From Paraburkholderia sp. (GTDB lineage Bacteria > Pseudomonadota > Gammaproteobacteria > Burkholderiales > Burkholderiaceae), in NCBI RefSeq assembly GCF_028283785.1, contig NZ_JAPWKB010000019.1, positions 578,001 through 642,000 of the forward strand: 64,000 nucleotides of DNA, read 5' to 3'. The translations under genes and the position numbers were made by a program. How positions within the stretch are numbered: the stretch's first letter is position 1; the number at the start of each line of letters is the position of its first letter. This document shows positions 51,763-60,265 of the stretch, piece by piece. The notes under the pieces are model-generated. The model was not told the origin of the DNA. It ran no database searches and saw only the letters and a list, made by a program, of their open reading frames with translations.

Positions 51763-53145
51763 TCAGTTCAGACGCATCCGTTGCAGCTTGTTGTAAAGCG
51801 TCTTCGGACTGATACCCAGCAGCGACGCCGCACGATGCCGCGTACCGCCGACAGCGTCGAGCGTTGCGCGGATCAGCATTTCCTCGACGTCCGCGAGCGG
51901 CGTGCCGACTGTCACCTGAACGCGGCTGCCGTTCAGATCGCGACCGTTCGTCGAGCCGTTTTCGTCGGCGCGCAGCGTTTCGATGACATCGCCCGACGCG
52001 TGATACGCGCGCCGCACCCGATCCATCAATTCGGCGACGTTGCCCGGCCATTCGTAAGCGAGGCACTCGCGCAGGAAGTTCGGGCCGATCTGCTTCGGCG
52101 GCTCGCCATTGCCGCGCGCGCTCGCTTCGTGATTCAGTTCGTCGACCAGCACCTGCGCGATCAACGCAGCGTCGTCGCCGCGATCGCGCAGCGACGGCAA
52201 CGACACGGCGGCCGCGTCGAGGCGCAGCGCGAGTTCCGGATGCAGGCTGCCGTCCGCGACCGCGACCCGCGTGGGCTTGCGGTTCGACGCGATCAGCCGG
52301 AAGTCCGTCACCAGTTGTTGCGTGCCGCCGACCCGCATGAACGTTTGCGAATCCAGCGCGCGCAGCAGCGCTTCCTGTTGTGCGCGCGGCAATTCGTCGA
52401 TTTCGTCGATAAACAGCGTGCCGCCGCTCGCCTGTTCGAACAGGCCAGGTTCGCGTTGGTCGGCGCCGTCGTAGCCGCCGCGCTCGTGGCCGAACATCAG
52501 GCTGTCGAGCGGACGCGACACGCCCATTGCTGCCGCGTTGCGGCAATCGAACACGAGGAACGGCCCTTTGCGGCGACGGCTCATCTCATGCAGCGTGCGC
52601 GCGGCGATTTCCTTGCCGGTGCCCGCTTCGCCGCAGACCAGCACGGCGGCTTCGGTCGGCGCGAGATGTTCGATCGAGTCGTACACATGCTGCATCGCCG
52701 TGCTGCGGCCGATCATCGGACCGAAGCGGCCGAGTTGACGCAGCGTCGAGCGCAAGGTCTGGACTTCCTCGGTCAGCTCGTACGGACGCGGAATGCGCGC
52801 CAGCAGACTGCGCAGACGCGGGATATTGACCGGCTTCAGCAGATAGTCCCAGATGCCGTGCCGCAAGCCTTCGATCGCGCTTTCGACGGTGGCGTTGCCC
52901 GTCATCACGATCACCGGCAACGCGCCGCCCTTGGGCTGCGTCGGCAAATGCTGCAACAGATCCAGACCGCGGCCATCGGGCAGATTCAGATCGACGAGCA
53001 CGACGTCAGGGATAAAACGGCCCAGCGCAGAGCGGGCTTCGGCCAGCGTGGTGGCGGTGTCGACGGAAAAACCGTCGGCCGCGAGGATGGCGGACAGGCC
53101 GGACAGGCTATTAGGATCGTCTTCGACAATGAGAGCGTGTGGCAT
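51763..53145 (-). CDS. NtrC-type response regulator with degenerate sigma54 loop
   Basis: A 460-residue response regulator. The receiver domain has the acidic pocket (VEDD), phospho-acceptor Asp52 (VLVDLNLP) and Lys104 (LLKPVN). The AAA+ domain has Walker A GEAGTGKE at 172-179 and Walker B GGTLFIDEID at 241-250. A Fis-type helix-turn-helix ends the protein (HRAASLLGISPKTLYNKLQR). The sigma54-contact motif GAFTGA is replaced by GGYDGA at 223-228, so sigma54 activation is doubtful. No histidine kinase gene is adjacent. It converges on nagZ. Confidence 0.9.
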   Translation of the reverse strand: MPHALIVEDDPNSLSGLSAILAADGFSVDTATTLAEARSALGRFIPDVVLVDLNLPDGRGLDLLQHLPTQPKGGALPVIVMTGNATVESAIEGLRHGIWDYLLKPVNIPRLRSLLARIPRPYELTEEVQTLRSTLRQLGRFGPMIGRSTAMQHVYDSIEHLAPTEAAVLVCGEAGTGKEIAARTLHEMSRRRKGPFLVFDCRNAAAMGVSRPLDSLMFGHERGGYDGADQREPGLFEQASGGTLFIDEIDELPRAQQEALLRALDSQTFMRVGGTQQLVTDFRLIASNRKPTRVAVADGSLHPELALRLDAAAVSLPSLRDRGDDAALIAQVLVDELNHEASARGNGEPPKQIGPNFLRECLAYEWPGNVAELMDRVRRAYHASGDVIETLRADENGSTNGRDLNGSRVQVTVGTPLADVEEMLIRATLDAVGGTRHRAASLLGISPKTLYNKLQRMRLN

Positions 53146-53261
53146 GGCAAGCGCTATTCTGGGATTGAACGAAAATCCATTTCACGCCGCCGGTAATCCG
53201 GCGCGTGACATGGGTGCAAGCGAGAGCGCTGACGCAAACCGCGCGACGCGCCCCAGCGCCT

Positions 53262-53468
53262 TCAGAAGTCGCGGTTGCTGTCGAAAAACCGGCGCACTTC
53301 ACGCACCGCTTCTTCACGCGTCTTGCCGTAGCGCTCCTGAATCAGTCCGGCGAGTTTTTCGGCCCGACCTTCGGCTTTCGTCAGTTCGTCGTCGGTCAAC
53401 TCACCCCACGCAGTCTTTGCTTTTCCGAGCAGTTGCTTCCACTTACCTTCAGCGATGTCGTTATTCAT
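53262..53468 (-). CDS. CsbD-family stress protein
   Basis: A 68-residue, charged, helical protein. MNNDIAEGKWKQLLGKAKTA and the LTDDELTKAEGRAEKLAGLI stretch are the CsbD repeat. In other bacteria CsbD proteins are among the most induced general-stress proteins, but the molecular role is unknown. GGAGA precedes the ATG by 7 bases. It lies 116 bases upstream of the response regulator on the same strand. Confidence 0.85.
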   Translation of the reverse strand: MNNDIAEGKWKQLLGKAKTAWGELTDDELTKAEGRAEKLAGLIQERYGKTREEAVREVRRFFDSNRDF

Positions 53469-53652
53469 GTCGCTTCTCCCGTGTAGAAAGTAATCTTTTA
53501 GAGCTTGTTCTACACATAAGCAGGGAGCGTGCCACGCATTAATTACTTAGACGAATCAGGCGACTAGCCTGCATCGGCGTGGCGGTAACGACGCGAAGCC
53601 TGGAAATTTGACGCAATCGACCGGTAAAGTTTTCCTTAACCATACACGGTCG

Positions 53653-53686
53653 CGCAAAAAAGAAAAAGCGCCCCGAGGGGCGCTTT
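53653..53686 (-). terminator. Terminator of efp
   Basis: A 10-bp stem AAAGCGCCCC / GGGGCGCTTT (53665-53674, 53677-53686), followed on the minus strand by TTCTTTTTTG. It lies about 70 bases after the efp stop. Confidence 0.88.
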
Positions 53687-53755
53687 CCGGCAGTTTTCAC
53701 GAACGAATGAATCGTCGGGAGAAAACTGCAGCCTGCGAGCTGCAACCAGGCGCAA

Positions 53756-54313
53756 TTAAGCGCGGCTGCGGTACTCGTTCGTGCGGGTGTCGATTTCGAT
53801 GTTGTCACCGATACTGCAGAACAGCGGCACTTGCAGTTCGAAGCCCGTGCTCAGCTTGGCAGTCTTCAGAACCTTGCCCGACGACGTATCGCCCTTGACT
53901 GCCGGTTCCGTGTAGATGATTTCGCGGACCAGCGTAGTGGGCAGTTCGACCGAGATGGCTTTCTCGTTATAGAACACGACTTCGCACGTCATGCCGTCCT
54001 GGAGGTAGTTGAGCGCTTCGCCCATCATTTCCGCTTCGACTTCGTACTGGTTGTAGTCTGCGTCCATGAACACGTACATCGGGTCGGCGAAGTACGAGTA
54101 CGTCACTTCCTTGCGTTCCAGCATCACGACGTCGAACTTGTCGTCGGCCTTGTAGACCGATTCCATGCCGGCGTTCGTCAGCAGGTTCTTGAATTTCATC
54201 TTGACGACGGCGGAGTTGCGGCCCGATTTGTTGTATTCGGCCTTTTGCACGACCATCGCGTCTGCGCCGATCATCACGACGTTACCGGTGCGGAGTTCCT
54301 GTGCGGTCTTCAT
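53756..54313 (-). CDS. efp: Elongation factor P
   Basis: A 185-residue, three-domain translation factor that rescues ribosomes stalled at poly-Pro. Residue 32 is Arg (in KSGRNSAVVK), the position that is Lys in the EpmA-modified type, so this EF-P is the Arg-rhamnosylated type. It is served by EarP, encoded directly upstream on the same strand with 204 bases between. Domains III and the acidic C-terminus (GDNIEIDTRTNEYRSRA) are normal. Confidence 0.97.
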   Translation of the reverse strand: MKTAQELRTGNVVMIGADAMVVQKAEYNKSGRNSAVVKMKFKNLLTNAGMESVYKADDKFDVVMLERKEVTYSYFADPMYVFMDADYNQYEVEAEMMGEALNYLQDGMTCEVVFYNEKAISVELPTTLVREIIYTEPAVKGDTSSGKVLKTAKLSTGFELQVPLFCSIGDNIEIDTRTNEYRSRA

Positions 54314-54517
54314 AAAAAACTGTCCTGTGCGAAATGAATTGCTAACTGTGCTCTGCGGTCGACGACGTAAACGCGGACTTCAGCGCGAACGGAAGTGGAG
54401 TCGACGCCGCTGAACGGTGTGCGGTCCACCCACGAGGTTTCCATGCGGGATTCCCTACGGTTGCCAGATGCTTTCGATACTGGACTGCGCTTGCGTCGTC
54501 TGCCGCTGGATAACCGC

Positions 54518-55753
54518 TTATTTTAACTGAGTTTTTGCGAATAAGGCCAGATTTCCAGCCAGGTCGCCGAGGCTCGCGAGCTCGGTCGCCCACGTCGCGG
54601 CGCGCCGTTCCAGCGTGGTCCGATGACGCATGAAATCGGCCCAGTCGGGCGTTCCGACCCCGTTCCATGCATGCCAGAAGCGCGCGAGCGCAGTGCGTGC
54701 GTCGTCGGGCAGCGACGCGGCGTAATGCGCGAGCGCGGCGTCGAGTTTCGGCAGATGCGCGTCGTCGGCTTGCGGATAGATCTGCCACACGAACGGCCGC
54801 GCCGCCCATTGCGCGCGCACGAACGAATCCTCGCCGCGAACGAAGTTCACGTCGCTTGCCCACAGCAGCGCGTCGTAGCGCGATTGCTCGGTGAACGCGA
54901 GCGAACAGGCGGTCAGGTTGCCGCGCTGCGCCCGCGTGCCGGCCGCGAACGACACGCCCGACGCGTGCGCCGGCAGTTCGAAAAAGCGTCCGAGCGCGCC
55001 GGAGATACGGCCTTCGGGCACCAGCAACACGACCGGCGACGCCGCGTGTCGCCATTGTTCGAGCAGGCTATCGACGGCCGGGTTTTCGTACGCGAACAGC
55101 GACACCACGGTCGCGTCCGGCGCAGGCGGCGCGACGCCGGTTGCATCGTGCCACCACGCGGCGCGGGCGTCGGCGGACGATTCGAACGCGGCGCGCGCGG
55201 CATCGAGATCGCGCTCTTTCAGCACACCGCCCGTGCCCGGCCCGAGTCCGGGGAAGAAGAAGGTTTTGGTCAGCGCGTAACGCGGATGCGGCGACTGTCG
55301 CAGATGAAAGTCCGCGACCCAGTCTTCGCCGCTCAGGTATTCGAGGTTGAACCACGCGGGCGCGCGCTCGCGACGCGCCATCGCCGCGACGTACACGTTC
55401 GGCAACTCGCAGCCGAACGCTTCGATGACGACGTCGGCGATCTGCAATGTGTCGCCCGCGTGCGCCGGTTCGTGCCAATGTTCGACCACGATGCCGTCGA
55501 CGTGCTGACGCGGCGCGTCGATCACGAGCGAAGGGCAGAGCCGCTGGAACGCGTGCAGATCGTCGACGAACAGGCGCACCTGCCAGCCGTGTTCATGCGC
55601 AAGCTGGCGTGCCAGACGCCAGCACACGCCGATATCGCCGAAGTTATCGATGACCGCGCAAAAGATGTCGCAGGCGGTCGTGTCGGCGGTCGGCGTGAGC
55701 GGCGGCGACCCGCGCGACGGATCGGGAGAAGGCGCGGAAGATCGAGTGGGCAT
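54518..55753 (-). CDS. earP: EF-P arginine rhamnosyltransferase EarP
   Basis: A 411-residue glycosyltransferase that puts rhamnose from dTDP-beta-L-rhamnose on Arg32 of EF-P. The N-terminal CAVIDNFGDIGVCWRLARQL and the C-terminal RGEDSFVRAQW with FVWQIYPQ are family markers for nucleotide-sugar and protein binding. A Ser/Pro/Thr-rich head of about 25 residues precedes the fold. Genomic pairing with efp is the usual arrangement. Diverges from uvrC. Confidence 0.95.
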   Translation of the reverse strand: MPTRSSAPSPDPSRGSPPLTPTADTTACDIFCAVIDNFGDIGVCWRLARQLAHEHGWQVRLFVDDLHAFQRLCPSLVIDAPRQHVDGIVVEHWHEPAHAGDTLQIADVVIEAFGCELPNVYVAAMARRERAPAWFNLEYLSGEDWVADFHLRQSPHPRYALTKTFFFPGLGPGTGGVLKERDLDAARAAFESSADARAAWWHDATGVAPPAPDATVVSLFAYENPAVDSLLEQWRHAASPVVLLVPEGRISGALGRFFELPAHASGVSFAAGTRAQRGNLTACSLAFTEQSRYDALLWASDVNFVRGEDSFVRAQWAARPFVWQIYPQADDAHLPKLDAALAHYAASLPDDARTALARFWHAWNGVGTPDWADFMRHRTTLERRAATWATELASLGDLAGNLALFAKTQLK

Positions 55754-55923
55754 GATGGCCTGTCAGATTCGCGGCGTGGGTGGCTCGGCCGCGAGCGGAA
55801 TGTTCTAAACTGGCGATTCTAAAGCACACGCCGGCGCCTTCGCTGGCTGCGCGCTGCGTCGCCGGTGCGTGCCGGCAGACAATTCCGCCCACCATTCCAG
55901 ACCGTTCTTCAGCCCGACCCTGC

Positions 55924-58128
55924 ATGTCCGAATCCGAAGCAACTCCCGCGTTCGAGCCCAAGAAGATCCTCGCGCAGTTACCGCATCTTCCCGGCGTCTA
56001 CCGGTATTACGACGCGCACGGCGCCGTGCTGTACGTCGGCAAGGCGCGCGATCTGAAGAAGCGCGTGTCGAGCTATTTCACGAAGACCTTGCTGTCGCCG
56101 CGTATCGCGATGATGGTGACGCGCATCGCGAAGATCGAGACGACTGTCACGCGTTCGGAAGCGGAAGCGCTGCTGCTCGAAAACAATCTGATCAAGGCGC
56201 TCGCGCCGCGCTACAACATCCTGTTTCGCGACGACAAGTCGTATCCGTATCTGAAGCTGACGGGGCACACGTTCCCGCGCATGGCCTATTACCGAGGCGC
56301 GGTGGACCGCAAGAACCAGTATTTCGGACCTTTCCCGAGCGCGTGGGCCGTGCGCGAAAGCATCCAGATCCTGCAGCGGGTGTTCCAGTTGCGCACCTGC
56401 GAAGACTCCGTGTTCAACAACCGCACGCGGCCGTGTCTGCTGCATCAGATCGGACGATGCACCGCGCCGTGCGTCGCGGCGATCACCGCGGAAGATTACG
56501 CGCGCGATGTCGCGAACGCGTCGCGCTTTCTGCTGGGTCGGCAGAACGAGGTGATGAAGGAACTGGAGCAGAAGATGCACGGATTCGCTGCCGAACTGAA
56601 GTTCGAGCAGGCGGCGGCGGTGCGCAACCAGATGAGTTCGCTTTCGACGGTGCTGCATCAGCAGGCTATCGAAGTGGGCGGCGACAGCGACGTCGATATT
56701 CTCGCGGTGGTCGCGCTGGGCGGGCGCGTGTGCGTCAATCTCGCGATGGTGCGGGGCGGTCGTCATCTGGGCGACAAGGCTTATTTTCCCGCGCACGTCG
56801 AGACTGCGCTGACAGCCGACGAAGGCGGTGTCGCCGACGATGAAGCCGGCGTGGCGGCGTTGCTCGCGGGAGAGCGGGCGGTGGCGTCGGCCGAGGTGGA
56901 CGCGCCGGATCCGCTCGCGATCGCCGAAGACCTGCAACCCGAAAGCGACGACGACACGGACAGCGACGCCGAAGACGCCGAAGATAGCGAAGACAGTGAC
57001 AACGCCGCAGCCGACGACGACACCACCGCCGCGACGAGCGCCACGTCTGCCGCATCCGCTACCTCGCAACGCGGCCGACGCGTGCGCGCGGGCATCGAGG
57101 CCGAAGTGCTTGAAGCGTTTATCGCTCAGCACTACCTCGGCAATCGCGTGCCGCCGGTGCTGGTCGTCAGTCACGCGCCGGCCAGCCGCGAACTGGTCGA
57201 TCTGCTGATCGAGCAGGCCGGTCACAAGGTCAGTCTGCTGCGTCAGCCGCAAGGACAAAAACGCGCGTGGCTCTCGATGGCCGAACAGAATGCGCGCCTC
57301 GCGCTGGCGCGTCTGCTGTCGGAGCAGGGCTCGCAGCAATCGCGCACGCGCGTGCTCGCGGAAACGCTCGGGCTCGAAGGCGAAGATCTCGCGCATCTGC
57401 GCATCGAATGCTTCGACATCAGCCATACGATGGGCGAAGCGACTCAGGCGTCGTGCGTCGTGTATCACCATCACAAGATGCAGTCGTCGGAATACCGTCG
57501 ATACAACATCACCGGCATCACGCCCGGCGACGATTACGCGGCCATGCGCCAGGTGTTGACGCGCCGCTACGAAAAAATGGTCGCGCAAGCGGCCGCCAAT
57601 GCCGCCGATCAAGCCGCCGAACTGCAATCCGATCCGGCAGCGGAAGGCGCGGAGCCGGACGTGACCGCTGCGACGGGCGGCACGTTGCCGACCATCGTGC
57701 TGATCGACGGCGGCAAAGGGCAGGTGGAAATCGCGCGGCAGGTGTTCACCGAAGTCGGGCTGGATATCGGCATGCTGGTCGGCGTCGCGAAAGGCGAGGG
57801 GCGCAAGGTCGGTCTGGAGACGTTGATTTTCGCGGACGGCCGGCCGTCGCTGGAACTCGGCAAGGAAAGCGCGGCGTTGATGCTGGTCGCGCAGATCCGC
57901 GACGAAGCGCACCGCTTCGCGATCACCGGAATGCGCGCCAAACGCGCGAAGACGCGGCAGACGTCGCGCCTCGAAGAACTCGAAGGCGTGGGCGCGAAGC
58001 GGCGTCAGCGCTTGCTCGCGCGCTTTGGCGGCTTGCGCGGCGTGGTCGCGGCAAGCGTCGAGGATCTCGCCAGCGTCGAAGGTATTTCGCTCGCGCTGGC
58101 CGAGCAGATTTACCGTCAATTGCACTGA
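55924..58128 (+). CDS. uvrC: Excinuclease ABC subunit C
   Basis: A 734-residue nucleotide-excision-repair endonuclease that makes both incisions with UvrB. GIY-YIG domain (GVYRYYDAHGAVLYVGKARD) near residues 20-40, the UVR motif LKFEQAAAVRNQM near 225, the RNase H-like C-terminal nuclease (ECFDISHTMGEATQASCVVY) and tandem HhH at the end (LEGVGAKRRQRLL). It is about 120 residues longer than E. coli UvrC (610) because of a D/E- and A/T-rich insert near residues 297-388 and a smaller one near 565. Precedes pgsA. Confidence 0.94.
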   Translation: MSESEATPAFEPKKILAQLPHLPGVYRYYDAHGAVLYVGKARDLKKRVSSYFTKTLLSPRIAMMVTRIAKIETTVTRSEAEALLLENNLIKALAPRYNILFRDDKSYPYLKLTGHTFPRMAYYRGAVDRKNQYFGPFPSAWAVRESIQILQRVFQLRTCEDSVFNNRTRPCLLHQIGRCTAPCVAAITAEDYARDVANASRFLLGRQNEVMKELEQKMHGFAAELKFEQAAAVRNQMSSLSTVLHQQAIEVGGDSDVDILAVVALGGRVCVNLAMVRGGRHLGDKAYFPAHVETALTADEGGVADDEAGVAALLAGERAVASAEVDAPDPLAIAEDLQPESDDDTDSDAEDAEDSEDSDNAAADDDTTAATSATSAASATSQRGRRVRAGIEAEVLEAFIAQHYLGNRVPPVLVVSHAPASRELVDLLIEQAGHKVSLLRQPQGQKRAWLSMAEQNARLALARLLSEQGSQQSRTRVLAETLGLEGEDLAHLRIECFDISHTMGEATQASCVVYHHHKMQSSEYRRYNITGITPGDDYAAMRQVLTRRYEKMVAQAAANAADQAAELQSDPAAEGAEPDVTAATGGTLPTIVLIDGGKGQVEIARQVFTEVGLDIGMLVGVAKGEGRKVGLETLIFADGRPSLELGKESAALMLVAQIRDEAHRFAITGMRAKRAKTRQTSRLEELEGVGAKRRQRLLARFGGLRGVVAASVEDLASVEGISLALAEQIYRQLH

Positions 58129-58239
58129 CGCACACCCGCGCGACGCGGCACTCGGGCCGCGTCGCCGCCGCTTTGCTTGTGGCAGGCCCCACGACGCGGC
58201 ACAATTGCATCTCCCTTGTCAGACGCTGCGCCTGCCCTC

Positions 58240-58833
58240 ATGCCGTTTAATTTCCCGATTTTTTTGACGTGGCTGCGGATCGTGCTGATTCCGCTGGTCG
58301 TCGGCGTGTTCTATTTGCCGGATCTGATGATGAGCCCGGTGCATCGCAACGTGGCGGCAGCGACCATCTTTATCCTGGCCGCGCTCACCGACTGGTTCGA
58401 CGGTTATCTCGCGCGTAAATGGAACCAGACGTCCGCGTTCGGCGCGTTCCTCGATCCGGTCGCCGACAAGCTGATGGTGACGGCTGCGTTGCTGGTGCTC
58501 GTGCAACTCGCACGACTCGACTCGGCGATCGCGCTCGTGATCGTCGGGCGCGAGATCGCCATTTCTGCGCTGCGCGAATGGATGGCGCAGATCGGCGCTT
58601 CGAAGAGCGTCGCGGTGAATTCGCTCGGCAAGTTCAAGACCGCGTGTCAGATGATCGCGATCCCGATGTTGCTGCTGTACGGGCCGTTGCCGCTCGGCGG
58701 CGGCTTCACGATCGACACGCGGGTGTGGGGCGCGTGGTTGATCTATCTCGCGGCCTTCCTGACGATCTGGTCGATGCTGTACTACATGAAGCTCGCATGG
58801 CCGCAGATTCGCGAGCGAGGCGGCGTCGCATAA
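58240..58833 (+). CDS. pgsA: CDP-diacylglycerol-glycerol-3-phosphate 3-phosphatidyltransferase
   Basis: A 197-residue inner-membrane enzyme that makes phosphatidylglycerol phosphate. The CDP-alcohol phosphotransferase motif D-x2-D-G-x2-A-R-x8-G-x3-D-x3-D is present: DWFDGYLARKWNQTSAFGAF followed by LDPVADK. Four to five hydrophobic helices. ATG at 58240 (MPFNFPIFLTWLR) is the family start. It follows uvrC, the same order as in E. coli. Confidence 0.94.
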   Translation: MPFNFPIFLTWLRIVLIPLVVGVFYLPDLMMSPVHRNVAAATIFILAALTDWFDGYLARKWNQTSAFGAFLDPVADKLMVTAALLVLVQLARLDSAIALVIVGREIAISALREWMAQIGASKSVAVNSLGKFKTACQMIAIPMLLLYGPLPLGGGFTIDTRVWGAWLIYLAAFLTIWSMLYYMKLAWPQIRERGGVA

Positions 58834-58956
58834 GTGCATGAGCGCAAAGGCGGTTTGCGCGGACATCGATGCATGCACGTTGACGGCATCAATGTCCGTG
58901 CAACATCTCATCAACACTTTCAGCGATGTCCGATTCAAATAGATGCGTGAAAGGGG

Positions 58957-58985
58957 TTGACACTCTTCGGCGGCTTCTCCATAAT
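58957..58985 (+). promoter_or_regulatory. Sigma70-type promoter of the tRNA-Gly/Cys operon
   Basis: TTGACA (58957-58962), a 17-base spacer, CATAAT (58980-58985). About 110 bases of leader separate it from the first tRNA, unusually long for a tRNA operon. Confidence 0.8.
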
Positions 58986-59103
58986 CCTGCTTCTCCGCTG
59001 CACGCAGTACAAAGCAGGCGGCGAAGTAAAGCAGCAGAAGCAGGCGCTTTACGATGAGAACGCTGAAGTTGCAGTAAGTAAGCAACACAGCAGGTAGCAC
59101 AAC

Positions 59104-59179
59104 GCGGGAGTAGCTCAGTTGGTAGAGCGCAACCTTGCCAAGGTTGAGGTCGCGAGTTCGAGCCTCGTCTCCCGCTCCA
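59104..59179 (+). tRNA. tRNA-Gly(GCC), copy 1
   Basis: A 76-nt cloverleaf with acceptor GCGGGAG/CTCCCGC, anticodon GCC and encoded CCA. Identical to copy 2. Confidence 0.97.
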
Positions 59180-59258
59180 GAATTTTGAAGCAGCGTATGT
59201 GCGGTGGGCTTTGTGGCAGAAGCCGGTAGTGATGCTGTACGGTGTTAAGCAGGACCAT

Positions 59259-59334
59259 GCGGGAGTAGCTCAGTTGGTAGAGCGCAACCTTGCCAAGGTT
59301 GAGGTCGCGAGTTCGAGCCTCGTCTCCCGCTCCA
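59259..59334 (+). tRNA. tRNA-Gly(GCC), copy 2
   Basis: A 76-nt cloverleaf identical to copy 1, with CCA encoded at 59332-59334. The 79-base spacer between the copies is unrelated to the copies. Confidence 0.97.
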
Positions 59335-59448
59335 GACATTCGGGGAAGCAGCGCTTCCCTTTTTGTTTGGTTGGCCGTCAGGCCAGCGCAAACATCGGCT
59401 TGGCCGTGTCAGTGCGAATGTTGCAACGGTTAGCCAGAGCCCGCTTAT

Positions 59449-59522
59449 GGCGCGATAGCAAAGCGGTTATGCAGCGGCCTGCAAAGCCGTTTAGGCCGGT
59501 TCGACTCCGGCTCGCGCCTCCA
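59449..59522 (+). tRNA. tRNA-Cys(GCA)
   Basis: A 74-nt cloverleaf with acceptor GGCGCGA/TCGCGCC, anticodon GCA in the loop CTGCAAA, and encoded CCA. Third and last gene of the tRNA operon. Confidence 0.97.
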
Positions 59523-59534
59523 GAAGTTGTAAAG

Positions 59535-59568
59535 AAAAGCCCCGCACCGTCGGGGCTTTTCTTTTTGG
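59535..59568 (+). terminator. Terminator of the tRNA operon
   Basis: A 10-bp stem AAAAGCCCCG / CGGGGCTTTT (59535-59544, 59551-59560), followed by CTTTTTGG. It lies 12 bases after tRNA-Cys. Confidence 0.9.
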
Positions 59569-59710
59569 TTTTTCACTTCTGATTCGCAAACGTCGGTGCG
59601 GCGTTCGCGTCGCGCGACGCTGGCATAATCGCGAATACGCGATGAATCCGGTGGCCGCATGCGCCATCGCGATCCCGACACTCCCACGTTTTTGAAGTGA
59701 CGCAAAGCTG

Positions 59711-60265
59711 ATGACTACGCCGCACGCCTCCGCGCAATTTCCCGATTCATCCCCGCAAACCGCACTCGACTGGCGCTGGAAACCGTTCGACGCGCTCAGC
59801 ACCGTCGAGGTCTACGCGATGCTGGCCGCGCGCAGCGAAGTGTTCGTGGTCGAGCAGAAATGTGTGTACGAAGACATCGACGGTCTCGATACCGAAGCGT
59901 GGCATCTGTTCGCTTACGGCACCGCTGACGGCGAACCGGACGCGGCATCGGCGGCGAGCGGCAAGCCGCAACTGGCCGGCTATCTGCGTGTGCTGTTGCC
60001 CGACGCCGATCTCTCCGTCGATGGTGCGGAAACCGATATCCGTATCGGTCGCGTGCTGACCACGTCTGCGTTTCGCGGCAAGGGTCTGGGCAACGCAATG
60101 CTCGAACGCGCGCTGCAACTGATTCGCGCGCAATGGCCCGGCACGCCGATCCGTCTGCATGCGCAGGCGCATCTGCAGGCGTTTTACGGCGCGTTCGGCT
60201 TTGCGCCGGTGTCCGACGTGCATGACGACGACGGCATCCCGCACGTGTGGATGCGTTCCGCCTGA
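59711..60265 (+). CDS. GNAT family N-acetyltransferase (ElaA-like)
   Basis: A 184-residue protein with an ElaA-like acetyltransferase fold. The N-terminal block YAMLAARSEVFVVEQKCVYED is the ElaA signature, and the acetyl-CoA motif A is IGRVLTTSAFRGKGLGNAML near residues 113-132. The C-terminal IRLHAQAHLQAFYGAFGF is motif B. Substrate unknown. Its 3' end overlaps the CtaG-like gene on the other strand by about 82 bases. Confidence 0.87.
   Translation: MTTPHASAQFPDSSPQTALDWRWKPFDALSTVEVYAMLAARSEVFVVEQKCVYEDIDGLDTEAWHLFAYGTADGEPDAASAASGKPQLAGYLRVLLPDADLSVDGAETDIRIGRVLTTSAFRGKGLGNAMLERALQLIRAQWPGTPIRLHAQAHLQAFYGAFGFAPVSDVHDDDGIPHVWMRSA

Noticed and set aside
55978..58125. A 715-codon open frame antisense to uvrC
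   Set aside because: Shadow frame, no motifs; uvrC on the plus strand has all its domains.
59115..59339. A 74-codon minus-strand open frame across the tRNA-Gly copies
   Set aside because: It is the reverse complement of two identical tRNA genes and repeats itself because of them.
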